18,299 bases of DNA from DATJWY01 sp035500775 (GTDB lineage: Bacteria > Pseudomonadota > Alphaproteobacteria > Acetobacterales > Acetobacteraceae): positions 1 through 18,299 of the forward strand of contig DATJWY010000044.1 of the NCBI GenBank assembly GCA_035500775.1, written 5' to 3'. The translations under genes were made by a program, and so were the position numbers. How positions within the stretch are numbered: position 1 is the first letter of the stretch; every line of letters starts with the position of its first letter. Below the pieces are notes generated by a model. It was not told where the DNA came from and ran no database searches. It saw only the letters and a program-made list of their open reading frames with translations. Shown in pieces: positions 6,905-14,324 of the stretch.

Positions 6905-8115
6905 GCCGGCCTCTTCCATGACTGGCGGATCAACTGCTCGATCTCCCGGTTCACCGCATTGAGCGCCTCGATGGCACGGCCATAGGTCGAGCGCCCGAGC
7001 GCCTGGCGCCCCACCTCATAGAGCGTCTGCTTGGTCAGGCCCGCATCGGAGATGGCGGTGCTCTTGACCATGGCGTTGGTCAGCACGCGCTCGCCGAACA
7101 GGTTGCGCAGGAACGCCACCACCTGCGCCTGCGGCCCGTCCTGCGGCTCGAAGCGGGTGACGAGGTAGCGCAGGAAGTCGAAGCGCGGCGTGCCGCCGGC
7201 TTCCCGCACCACATCGAGCAGATCCGCCGTCATCAGCAGGAACTGCGACATCGAGGCGACATCGAGCATCTGCGGATGCACGGTGACCAGCACGCCGGTC
7301 GCGGCGCACAGCGCGGCAAGGGTGAGGAAGCCCAGCTGCGGCGGGCAGTCGATGACCACGACATCGTAGCGATCGTCGACCGTCGCCAGGACGGACGCCA
7401 CCCGCGCAAAGAACGGCGCGGCTGCCGTCCGCCGCTGCCCGGCCAGCGCGCGCGGTGTTTCGTGCTCGAACTCCTGCAGTTCGAGGTTGCCCGGCACGAT
7501 GTCCAGCCCGGCGAAGTAGCTTGCCCGGATGATCTCGTCGAGCGGGCGCGCCTGGTCATCGTAGCGAACGGCGCCGTAGAGCGTCTCGTTGCCGCCAAGA
7601 TCGGTTTCCGGCTGGTAGCCGAACAGGGCGGACAGGCTGGCCTGCGGATCAAGGTCGATGGCCAGCACGCGGAACCCGCGCAGCGCGAGATACTGGGCCA
7701 GATGGGCGCTGGTCGTCGTCTTGCCGGACCCGCCCTTGAAGTTGGTGACGGCGATGACCTGCAGGTGCTCATCCGGCTGCCGCACCGGCACGTAGGGGCG
7801 CGCCCGCGCCCGGGCGAGGGCGTGACGCAGATCGTGGATCTGTTCGAGCGTGTAGGCCCGCCGCCCGCTGGCGGTCTTCGCCGGTTCCGGCGCCTCGCCC
7901 GCGAGCGAAACCTGGCGGAGATAGGCATCGCTGATGCCGATCCACTCGGCCGCTTCGCCGCTGGTGAAGGTGCGGAGTGTCTTCCGGGACGCAGGCGGAA
8001 ACAGCCGCGCCCGAAGCGCGTGGAGCTGGCCGCTCAGCAGGCGCGCGTCCTGAGCGATCAGTTGGTCGGGCGGCAACGGCCCCGCCTCGATGATGGGCAA
8101 CGCATTCGAAGCCAT
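6901..8115 (-). CDS. repA: Plasmid partition ATPase RepA (ParA family, repABC type)
   Basis: This 404-residue ParA-type Walker ATPase drives plasmid segregation and, in repABC systems, usually represses its own operon. An N-terminal HTH/MerR-like region (TFTSGEAAEWIGISDAYLRQ, 49-68) is followed by the deviant Walker A motif NFKGGSGKTTTSAHLA (125-140, signature lysine K127 and K132). Walker A' is DLDPQASLSALFG (154-166) and Walker B is DVVVIDCPPQLG (251-262). Length and the N-terminal extension fit RepA of repABC rather than a short ParA. Start ATG 8115 is consistent with the family. A perfect parS-like palindrome and other inverted repeats lie 80-95 bp upstream, placed to serve both segregation and autoregulation. 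The stop overlaps repB by ATGA. Confidence 0.92.
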   Translation of the reverse strand: MASNALPIIEAGPLPPDQLIAQDARLLSGQLHALRARLFPPASRKTLRTFTSGEAAEWIGISDAYLRQVSLAGEAPEPAKTASGRRAYTLEQIHDLRHALARARARPYVPVRQPDEHLQVIAVTNFKGGSGKTTTSAHLAQYLALRGFRVLAIDLDPQASLSALFGYQPETDLGGNETLYGAVRYDDQARPLDEIIRASYFAGLDIVPGNLELQEFEHETPRALAGQRRTAAAPFFARVASVLATVDDRYDVVVIDCPPQLGFLTLAALCAATGVLVTVHPQMLDVASMSQFLLMTADLLDVVREAGGTPRFDFLRYLVTRFEPQDGPQAQVVAFLRNLFGERVLTNAMVKSTAISDAGLTKQTLYEVGRQALGRSTYGRAIEALNAVNREIEQLIRQSWKRPA

Positions 8116-8305
8116 CTACGGAAAGCTCCGCTCGTCGTCGCAAAAAGCGTCGCTATCAAGCGTACGTAGCGGAGTCGAGTCAACGGAGGATCGCGTTGAC
8201 AGCTGTCAACGGGATCCCGCAGCGGACACCGGCCGCGCACGAACCTGCAGGGGGCTCACCTCCCAAGCCCGCATGATGGCGCTCACATAGGTGGCCACCG
8301 CCGGG
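8116..8305. promoter_or_regulatory. repA upstream control region
   Basis: This 190-bp gap lies between the beta-helix gene and repA, both minus. It holds the parS palindrome (8195-8210) and GTCAAC/GTTGAC inverted arms at 8179-8184 and 8195-8200. GTCAACGG is also directly repeated (8179-8186 and 8205-8212). Read on the minus strand, a TTGACT hexamer overlaps these repeats upstream of repA and could be a -35 element, but a clear -10 is lacking. Control of repA by RepA/RepB binding here is an inference from known repABC systems. I see no terminator for the beta-helix gene. Confidence 0.5.
8195..8210. promoter_or_regulatory. parS: parS centromere-like palindrome
   Basis: GTTGACAGCTGTCAAC is a perfect 16-bp palindrome and exactly fits the repABC parS pattern GTT-N4-GC-N4-AAC. 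It lies 80 bp upstream of the repA start, one of the known locations for parS in repABC replicons. RepB is its expected ligand. I found no second copy in the window. Confidence 0.85.
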
Positions 8306-9412
8306 TCAGTTGCGTCGCGGCGCCGGCGGCATAATGCGACGACCTGTCGTCATATCGATGTTGTCCGAGAACACCACATTCGCACCGGACGGGGGATAAA
8401 AGGCAAAGTAGGCGCCGCGAAAGTCCAGATAGTTCGACCGGACATCAACGCCATCGATCCGGTTGCCCCTGTCTTCGATGACAGCAATCGCGCAAGACAT
8501 TGCCAGTTCCGGACCGGTCGCAATAATTGTGTTATTGGAGACACGTGTCCCCACGATCACGGAAACATGGCTCCCTTTCTGGGCCTCGACCTGAATGCCC
8601 TCCATGCCACTTACCTCGCCCTCTCCCTGCGGCTGATAAATGGTGTTGAAGGCGATTACAGAATTTTCGGAAAGGCTGCCATCAAACTGCACGAAATCCG
8701 GGTGTGACCCGGGAGCATGCCCAAGGCTCACGGCGGCGTTATATTCTATATCCGCGCTGATACGGCCATTATTCAGGTCAATGGCGTCTGCGGGAGCAGG
8801 ACCAAACCAATTATATTTCGCTACGAACCGGCCTGAACCACTGTAATTGACCAGTGTCCACACCGCGCCCGAGCGACCATCTTCCGGAGCGCCCCCCCCG
8901 GCAAACATATTGTGGAGGATTGCAAGATTGGCCGTGCCGGCTTCGGCCGCAACCGGCACGAGATTGTTCGCGCCGATTCCAAATCGCGAGTGCGAGATGA
9001 CTGTATTCTGCGCACCCGACTGTATGTACACGACCCAGCCGCCGTGCAAAGAAAAGTCGTACCCGTCGAGCGTCACATCGTCACCGGCAATGCGGACCAT
9101 ATGATGATCCGCGTCCACCACGACACCTTTCATTGCCAGGTAGAGCGGATCCCTCAAATGGGCACCGGCCGGCACGCCCACCGCATAGTCCACTCCCGCG
9201 ACATGCCACGGCGGCCTCGCAGGGTAATGACGCAGCAGGGCGGGCAACTGCGGCAAGCCAGGCTCTGCACCCGCATATCCATCAGCACCTGGCACCCCGC
9301 TCCCCGCCGGAGCAGCAGCGCTACCCAGGAGATTTGCCGCTACGCCCGCGCCGACCACCGACAGCAGCCGCGGATTCAGGACACCATCCTCCGATCGGGA
9401 AACTCGCCACAT
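8306..9412 (-). CDS. Secreted right-handed beta-helix (pectate-lyase-like) protein
   Basis: A 368-residue protein with a short basic/hydrophobic N-terminus ending in small residues (LLSVVGAGVAANLLGS, 16-31), so probably exported. The body shows the repeating pattern of right-handed parallel beta-helix proteins, for example VTLDGYDFSLHGGWVVYIQS, NTVISHSRFGIG, NLAILHNMFAG, SVIAFNTIYQ and VSNNTIIAT. That fold is common in polysaccharide lyases, epimerases and other carbohydrate-binding enzymes encoded with exopolysaccharide genes. I do not recognise catalytic residues, so lyase, epimerase and structural roles all remain possible. It follows the acyltransferase gene by 34 bp, with a GAAGGG about 11 nt before ATG 9412, and is probably the last gene of that operon. 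Confidence 0.72.
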   Translation of the reverse strand: MWRVSRSEDGVLNPRLLSVVGAGVAANLLGSAAAPAGSGVPGADGYAGAEPGLPQLPALLRHYPARPPWHVAGVDYAVGVPAGAHLRDPLYLAMKGVVVDADHHMVRIAGDDVTLDGYDFSLHGGWVVYIQSGAQNTVISHSRFGIGANNLVPVAAEAGTANLAILHNMFAGGGAPEDGRSGAVWTLVNYSGSGRFVAKYNWFGPAPADAIDLNNGRISADIEYNAAVSLGHAPGSHPDFVQFDGSLSENSVIAFNTIYQPQGEGEVSGMEGIQVEAQKGSHVSVIVGTRVSNNTIIATGPELAMSCAIAVIEDRGNRIDGVDVRSNYLDFRGAYFAFYPPSGANVVFSDNIDMTTGRRIMPPAPRRN

Positions 9413-9446
9413 GAGAGCGTCGGCCCTTCAGCCGGTTCCGAGACCA

Positions 9447-10526
9447 TCAGCGAACTTCTCCATAGAGTCTGTAAATCAGCCAGCACTCGATTGTCTGGCG
9501 ACAGCGCAAAGCACGTCGCTCGAGCAAATGCCATGACAAAGTGGCGCAAACCAATGTCAACGGAAACGAGAGCGCAATGAGACTCAGAGCGCGGATATCC
9601 TTCAACGTCCCCGCCAGGATCTGTTCGCAGGGAAAGGCATAGATATACATGCCATATGAATAGTCGCCGACCAAATTGTATTTACCAAAAATCCGGCTCT
9701 GCCAGTAACCCACAAAAAAGATAAAATATGACCAACTCAATAGGAAAACCTCCGGAAAACAGCCAGTTCCATACGTCATCACGCTCAGCCCGATCATCAC
9801 CAAACAAACGCCGAAGTGGAACGGAATAAAGCGTCGGAACTGGCAATACGCCATTCCCAAGACGAACGGAAGCGAGAGGCGAAAGGCATTTGCAATCAGC
9901 AAACTTTCCGACGGCCTGCCCAGCCGCCACAAAAGGTATCCCGCAGCATAGACGCCAATGAACACACAAAACCGGCGGTGTCTTTGCGTCAGACCCACGA
10001 GTCCAACAAAAACCACCAAGGCGTAGCACGCTACCTCATAAAACAAACTCCACAATGAGCCATTTATTACCTCCGGATAGCGGTTGTTCTGAAACACGCC
10101 AGGAAGGTCGTACTGAAGCCACTTCAGGCTCAGGTTCCTCGGAACGTATGACATGCTTCGTGCGTCCAAAAAATATTCCTGAACGCTCAAGTGAGTATAC
10201 AAAGGTCCCAACAGCAAGGTCGTGATCACGAGGGCCAACAACAATCCCGGATACAACCGAAGCAGGCGCGCGACGACAAATCCAAGAAGGCTGTGCCTCT
10301 CTGCGAAACTATAGGAAATAAAAAACCCGGAAATCACGAAAAATGTCATCACGGCCAATGTACCGAGACTCATCCCGAGAGCACGCTCCAGTGGTTCTGT
10401 GGACCCCACCCCTTCCGCGATAGGATAGGCGTGTGAAATCAGCACTGCACTGGCTGCGACCATTCGCAGAAGGTTGAAGTTATTGTTACGACCGCGCGCT
10501 ACGTCATGAAGGGTTGGGACTGGCAC
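9447..10526 (-). CDS. Acyltransferase 3 family membrane protein (OafA-like)
   Basis: A 359-residue polytopic membrane O-acyltransferase, expected to acylate a sugar of an exported polysaccharide. The N-terminus NFNLLRMVAASAVLISHAYP carries the R-x10-H motif (R21, H32), followed by FFVISGFFISYSF (62-74) and a series of about ten hydrophobic segments. The start is a GTG at 10526, with GGAG six nucleotides upstream. It overlaps the end of the polymerase-like gene by 28 bp, so the two are probably coupled. Base composition is visibly lower in GC than the maintenance genes and the NRPS region, suggesting separate acquisition. A second member of the family is cut by the left window edge. Confidence 0.87.
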   Translation of the reverse strand: MPVPTLHDVARGRNNNFNLLRMVAASAVLISHAYPIAEGVGSTEPLERALGMSLGTLAVMTFFVISGFFISYSFAERHSLLGFVVARLLRLYPGLLLALVITTLLLGPLYTHLSVQEYFLDARSMSYVPRNLSLKWLQYDLPGVFQNNRYPEVINGSLWSLFYEVACYALVVFVGLVGLTQRHRRFCVFIGVYAAGYLLWRLGRPSESLLIANAFRLSLPFVLGMAYCQFRRFIPFHFGVCLVMIGLSVMTYGTGCFPEVFLLSWSYFIFFVGYWQSRIFGKYNLVGDYSYGMYIYAFPCEQILAGTLKDIRALSLIALSFPLTLVCATLSWHLLERRALRCRQTIECWLIYRLYGEVR

Positions 10527-11872
10527 CCCGAGCTCCTCTGATGCTCCGGCAACGGCAAATCCGTGATGTGCTCATCGTAACCAAGTTGACCCAACTCCCC
10601 CAGCCGGGCGCGCGCTCCGATGAGAAGTCCAACCAATATCCATGTCGGTCCCCAAAAATGGACGGTGAAGCCCATGAAAATAATCAAAAATATAATGACG
10701 CCGAGCAGCATGCCAATTTGCGACTCTTCATAGGATAGTGACGCGTGCGAGAGTTTCGTTGGAAGAGAGCAAGAACCGAGCATCGACATCGCAGTGAGAA
10801 TGCTGCAGGGCAGGCCATAATTGAGTGCAAGAACTAACCAGACGGAGTCGACCGAGCCTTCGTAGTCATAATTGCCAGACAATACGGCGAAATATGGATT
10901 TTCAAGAATCGCTGGGCCTATGACGTTCCAGATGTAAAGGCGGAAGTAAGCGGTCTCTGGATTGATAGTCATAAGATCAAAGATATGGCCAAATGGCGTC
11001 TTTGTCGAAAGAAAGAGTATAACAGAGATCGAGGCGGGTATGGCCGATAGCAATAACCACTTGGCCGGCAGGCGCCCAACCATGCGGCCATATGTCAGAA
11101 GTCCGAAGCCCATAAGGACACACTGCTCCGGGGCCGAGGAGATGGACGCGACAACCCCGAGAAGGCACGCGGAAATGCAGAAGCGGCGCCAACGAATTTG
11201 GAGGGAAAGAGCGCAAAGTAATCCGACGGCGCAAACAAACCCGAAAAGAATCGGATGTTCAATCGGACCAGATGCCCGTAATATGCCATGTCGAAAGACG
11301 TCCTCGTTGTAGCGATAATCATGGAACCCACTGATATTTCCGAAGAACGCATGCGTAAAATATGTACCCGTGGCCGTATCGAGCATTCCATCAAGTGCAA
11401 CCAACGAAATGATTATGCTCAGCCAGCTGAGAAAGGAAAGCGCTGCATTGCGGCCGGTGAGAAGCATCCGCGTTGCCAAATAGGGAATTATATACTCCAG
11501 CACGACAGGGCCGGTATGCTTGACGGAATCCATGAAGCCGTAGACGACGGAGGGCCCAACGAACATCCACAACGATGTCAATGGAACGAAGATGTCGGAT
11601 GCCACAAACCGGTAGTCCGCGCTGGTAATTTTCCGAACAAATGCTAAAAGTACGAATGGCGTTAACAGCAACAGCACCAGCCGCTCAAGTGTCAGCCGGA
11701 GATCACCGATAAAAAAGGATGCTTCCGGAGGCAGGAATAGGGCAAGGAGTATCAATTGGATGCTGAAAGATAGGGGGGAGGGACTGATCGGAGGGTCTGA
11801 CGTCTCCGGATGCGCCGCGAGGCTCCATTCCCGGGAGTCGTGATCGTTGTCGGAGTAAGCCAACGTGGGCAT
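10499..11872 (-). CDS. O-antigen polymerase/ligase-like polytopic membrane protein (Wzy-like)
   Basis: From ATG 11872 this is a 457-residue protein with roughly ten to twelve hydrophobic segments. Examples are IQLILLALFLPPEASFFIG and LVLLLLTPFVLLAFV near the start and MLLGVIIFLIIFMGFTVHFW near the end. A larger hydrophilic stretch between segments (GTYFTHAFFGNISGFHDYRY, then the HGILRASGPIEHPILFG region) resembles the periplasmic loop of the O-antigen ligase/Wzy superfamily. Such proteins polymerise repeat units or ligate glycans in the periplasm. The frame is open to a TTG at 12067, but the first 65 residues are Pro/Arg/Ala-rich and look non-coding, so I prefer 11872 although no strong ribosome binding site precedes it. 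GC content is much lower than in the flanking genes. Polymerase versus ligase cannot be decided from sequence alone. Confidence 0.72.
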   Translation of the reverse strand: MPTLAYSDNDHDSREWSLAAHPETSDPPISPSPLSFSIQLILLALFLPPEASFFIGDLRLTLERLVLLLLTPFVLLAFVRKITSADYRFVASDIFVPLTSLWMFVGPSVVYGFMDSVKHTGPVVLEYIIPYLATRMLLTGRNAALSFLSWLSIIISLVALDGMLDTATGTYFTHAFFGNISGFHDYRYNEDVFRHGILRASGPIEHPILFGFVCAVGLLCALSLQIRWRRFCISACLLGVVASISSAPEQCVLMGFGLLTYGRMVGRLPAKWLLLSAIPASISVILFLSTKTPFGHIFDLMTINPETAYFRLYIWNVIGPAILENPYFAVLSGNYDYEGSVDSVWLVLALNYGLPCSILTAMSMLGSCSLPTKLSHASLSYEESQIGMLLGVIIFLIIFMGFTVHFWGPTWILVGLLIGARARLGELGQLGYDEHITDLPLPEHQRSSGCQSQPFMT

Positions 11873-12075
11873 CGCGCTATCGGATGCCTGGTGGGGAAGT
11901 GCTAGCCGGGAACGGTCTGGCGCAGGTGGGCGACAGGATTGAGACTGGGGGCCTGCGAAAAGTGGATGCTCGATCTCGCCGGCGTGTACGCGTGGAGGCG
12001 CGAGACAAGGGCAAATTGCGGTCGTTGCGGCCGGACGTGCGGCGGAATGTTGCCTGAGAGGGCACAAAGCCGCCC

Positions 12076-12441
12076 TTAGTCCGGCTGCAGCCGCTGCAGG
12101 AGTCGATCGATCGTCGTGATGGAGCGGAAGGTTTCGGGCGTAATGTCAGCCTGGGGGATTTCGACGGTGAATTCGTTCTCCACCGCCAGCATCAGCCTGA
12201 CCATGTCAAGCGATGCAAGCCCGATCTCGGCCAGAGTGTCCTCGTCGGAGAAGGCGGGACGACTGCCGTTGGACGCGAGGATGCCGGCAACGAGGCTGCG
12301 AAGCCTTTCGCGGGACGGGCGGTCCGCTGGCCCGGAGCCAGCGATCGGAGCAAGAGCATTTGATTGAGTTTGCACGATCGTCCGTCCTGTCGGGTGTCTG
12401 CCGCGTGAAGTGCCGATGGTTGGACCGGTAGCCTGATCCAT
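12076..12441 (-). CDS. Acyl carrier protein (phosphopantetheine-binding, stand-alone)
   Basis: About 121 residues, of which the C-terminal 80 form a carrier-protein domain. The motif EIGLASLDMVRLMLAVENEF supplies the predicted phosphopantetheine serine (Ser86 if numbered from ATG 12468, Ser77 from ATG 12441). The LASLD reading in place of the commoner DSL is unusual but still has the Ser-Leu core. The rest (VEIPQADITPETFRSITTI) matches helices 2-3 of ACPs. The N-terminal 45 residues are polar and probably disordered, longer than in a fatty-acid ACP. A 15-bp palindrome (12443-12457) lies directly before ATG 12441. Its neighbours (decarboxylase, P450, NRPS) suggest it carries an aminoacyl or acyl intermediate and is not a housekeeping ACP. 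Confidence 0.85.
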   Translation of the reverse strand: MDQATGPTIGTSRGRHPTGRTIVQTQSNALAPIAGSGPADRPSRERLRSLVAGILASNGSRPAFSDEDTLAEIGLASLDMVRLMLAVENEFTVEIPQADITPETFRSITTIDRLLQRLQPD

Positions 12442-12442
12442 C

Positions 12443-12457
12443 TCGCAATGATTGCGA
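12443..12457. repeat. 15-bp palindrome before the ACP start codon
   Basis: TCGCAAT (12443-12449) and ATTGCGA (12451-12457) are perfect 7-bp arms around a single base. If the ACP starts at 12441, the palindrome occupies the ribosome-binding region. If it starts at 12468, the palindrome is within codons 5-9. It could be an operator or an mRNA hairpin limiting ACP translation; chance is possible. Confidence 0.4.
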
Positions 12458-12527
12458 AAACGGACCATATCCGCCGAATAGTCCCGTCGTCAAGCCTGCT
12501 GTTGCAGGGTGTTGGGGCGGCCGGAGT

Positions 12528-13949
12528 TCAGTCCGTCCGCGCCGCTTCGAGGGCGGCGATAAGCCGTGCGACATCCTCCGGTGTGGTGCGGCCATGCGTG
12601 ACGCAGGCGCGGATGGTGGGGCGGCCCTCGAACAGGGCGACGGAGATCCAGGCGGCGCCGGATGCCAGCACGCGGCGCACGATCGTTGCCGGATCGACGC
12701 TGCCCGCCGGCGGCTCGACGCACAGGACGGCGAGGGGGGAACGGTTGGCGATGTGCCAGCCGCGTTCATGCAGGCCGTCCCGGAGCAGGGCAGTCAGCCC
12801 GATGGCATGCTCGACATGCACCGCGTAGCCGTCCCAGCCGGCCGCGGCGAGCGAGAGGAACAGGCGCAGTCCGAGGAAGCGCCGTGACCACTGGACCGTC
12901 GTTACGTACGGATCGAGAGCGGCGACGTTGGAGGGCATGTAGCCGGTCGTCACCCGGAACGCGTCGGACAGCACCGCCGGGCGACGCGTGAGAAACATCC
13001 CGCATCCCATCGTTGTCGCAAGCCACTTGTGGGCGTCGATGGTCAGGCTGTCCGCGTGCTCGATGCCCGCCAGAAGCGCGCGGTGGCGGTCGGAGACGAT
13101 CACCGCGCCGCCCCAGGCCGCATCGACGTGGAACCACATGCCGAAACGCCGCGCGACCGCCGCGGCCTCGCCGACCGGGTCGATCATCCCCGCGCCCGTC
13201 GTGCCGGCGGTGGCGACCACCATGACCGGGAGGTGACCCTCTGCACGGTCCGTCGCGATGGCGGCTTCCAGGGCAGAGACGTCCATGCGGCCCTGCCCGT
13301 CGGTGGGGACGAGGCGCACGGCGGCCCGGCCGATCCCCGTCTGGTGGGCGATCTTGATCCAGGCGTGATGTGCCTCGTTCGAGATGTAGAACACCGGCTG
13401 TCCAGGCAGGCCGCGGGCGCCGTGCTCGGCGAAGTCCGGGCAGGCCGCGGTGAGGGCGCAGATCAGCGCAGTGAAATTCGCCTCGGCGCCGCCTGTGGTG
13501 AAATGGCCACCGGCATCGGGCGGCAGCCCGGCGCGCCGGGCGACCGCGCGGATGACATGCCCCTCGATCTCGACCGCCATGGGCGACGTCGTCCAGGTGG
13601 CGAGCTGCGGGTTGAAGGCGGCGGCGATGCGGTCGGCGCATTGCGCGGGGAAGGTCGGGGCAGGATTGAACAACCCGAAATAACGGGGATGCGTGATCTG
13701 CACGAGGCCGCGCTCGAGCTGCGCAATGGTCCATGACAGCACATCGCCGAGCGGGCGCGGTTCGGCGAAGTCGAAGCCGGCCAGCGCCTGCCCGAGGGTG
13801 GCGCGGTCGACACCCGGCGTTACCGGATGATCCGCGATGCGGCCTTCGAGATCGGCGAGCGCGCGCGTCAGCCAGTCCTCGGTGCGCAGCCGTTCGCCTT
13901 CTCTGGGAAACAGCGCGGCATGCCCTGCAAGCGCCTGCTTATCGCTCAT
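12528..13949 (-). CDS. Group II pyridoxal-phosphate-dependent amino acid decarboxylase
   Basis: A 473-residue fold-type I PLP enzyme of the aromatic-amino-acid/glutamate/diaminobutyrate decarboxylase group, which removes the carboxylate of an L-amino acid to give an amine. Visible elements are HPRYFGLFNPAP (87-98), GGHFTTGGAEANFTAL (147-162, phosphate and substrate region) and NEAHHAWIK (191-199, His stacking on PLP). HVDAAWGG (274-281) has Asp276 pairing with the pyridine nitrogen, and SLTIDAHKWL (301-310) has Lys308 forming the internal aldimine. All key residues are present. ATG 13949 has GAGG upstream. The ACP gene follows on the same strand after about 86 bp, so co-transcription is likely. 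The substrate cannot be read from sequence; aromatic or acidic amino acids are both possible. Confidence 0.9.
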   Translation of the reverse strand: MSDKQALAGHAALFPREGERLRTEDWLTRALADLEGRIADHPVTPGVDRATLGQALAGFDFAEPRPLGDVLSWTIAQLERGLVQITHPRYFGLFNPAPTFPAQCADRIAAAFNPQLATWTTSPMAVEIEGHVIRAVARRAGLPPDAGGHFTTGGAEANFTALICALTAACPDFAEHGARGLPGQPVFYISNEAHHAWIKIAHQTGIGRAAVRLVPTDGQGRMDVSALEAAIATDRAEGHLPVMVVATAGTTGAGMIDPVGEAAAVARRFGMWFHVDAAWGGAVIVSDRHRALLAGIEHADSLTIDAHKWLATTMGCGMFLTRRPAVLSDAFRVTTGYMPSNVAALDPYVTTVQWSRRFLGLRLFLSLAAAGWDGYAVHVEHAIGLTALLRDGLHERGWHIANRSPLAVLCVEPPAGSVDPATIVRRVLASGAAWISVALFEGRPTIRACVTHGRTTPEDVARLIAALEAARTD

Positions 13950-14105
13950 CGCGCACCCTCGTCCATTCGGCCGTGTGGCACATTAGCGTACGGCGGCGCA
14001 GTGGCGGACGTGCCGAGTACGACGGGGAGGCTGTTGGCTTGGGTAGGCAGGGTAGAATCCCACGGGTGAGGAACGAATTCACTTGACGGACAGATCAAAT
14101 AGTCG

Positions 14106-14157
14106 CTAGTTGCACTAGTTGCAAGATGGGACATATGGTCCATAGGATCTTGCAACT
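14106..14157. repeat. Nested operator-like inverted and tandem repeats
   Basis: CTAGTTGCA is repeated in tandem (14106-14114, 14115-14123), and CTAGTTGCACTAG (14106-14118) is itself a palindrome. AGTTGCAAGAT (14117-14127) and ATCTTGCAACT (14147-14157) are perfect 11-bp inverted arms separated by 19 bp. That spacer contains a near-palindrome around CATATG. Thus three AGTTGCA half-sites occur, two direct and one inverted. This looks like a binding site for a dimeric or tetrameric regulator of the divergent genes; no such regulator is encoded beside it. Confidence 0.6.
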
Positions 14158-14266
14158 TCGCGGAGTGACGATGGGTCCAGCGCCCGGAAAATGTGAGATG
14201 GCTGACGGAAAGCAGGGTGCCTTCTGAAGATACGCCAATCGACATCCGTGCCGCCATCGGACGGTC

Positions 14267-14307
14267 ATGACGCGCAACGTCATTCTGTTTTTTTCTGTTC
14301 TGACGTT
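14267..14307. repeat. TGACG inverted-repeat cluster before the P450
   Basis: ATGACG (14267-14272) is inverted as CGTCAT (14278-14283). AACGTCA (14276-14282) is in turn inverted as TGACGTT (14301-14307), across an 18-nt spacer containing seven consecutive T residues. The cluster ends 17 bp before the P450 start codon, covering the likely transcript leader or core promoter. It may be an operator or a leader hairpin. Confidence 0.45.
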
Positions 14308-14324
14308 CTGCTCCGAGGATCATC

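Larger units (their letters stand above)
13950..14324. promoter_or_regulatory. Divergent control region between decarboxylase and P450
   Basis: This 375-bp gap separates the minus-strand decarboxylase operon from the plus-strand P450 operon and must hold both promoters. It is less GC-rich than the flanking genes and unusually rich in symmetric sequence: a nested palindrome cluster at 14106-14157 and a TGACG-type cluster at 14267-14307, each listed separately. TTGACG at 14083-14088 could be a plus-strand -35 element, but the hexamers 17-18 bp further on (CTAGTT/TAGTTG) are poor -10 boxes. An open frame crossing this gap on the minus strand (13946-14443) has no protein-like character and runs into the P450. 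Confidence 0.6.

Noticed and set aside
5186..6985. 599-codon plus-strand frame spanning the initiator and repB
   Set aside because: It overlaps the initiator in another frame, runs through the iteron gap and lies antisense to repB. Its translation is low-complexity, so it is an artefact of GC-rich codon bias.
12766..13734. 322-codon minus-strand frame within the decarboxylase
   Set aside because: It is a different frame of the same strand as a clearly conserved PLP decarboxylase and is full of Arg/His/Pro.
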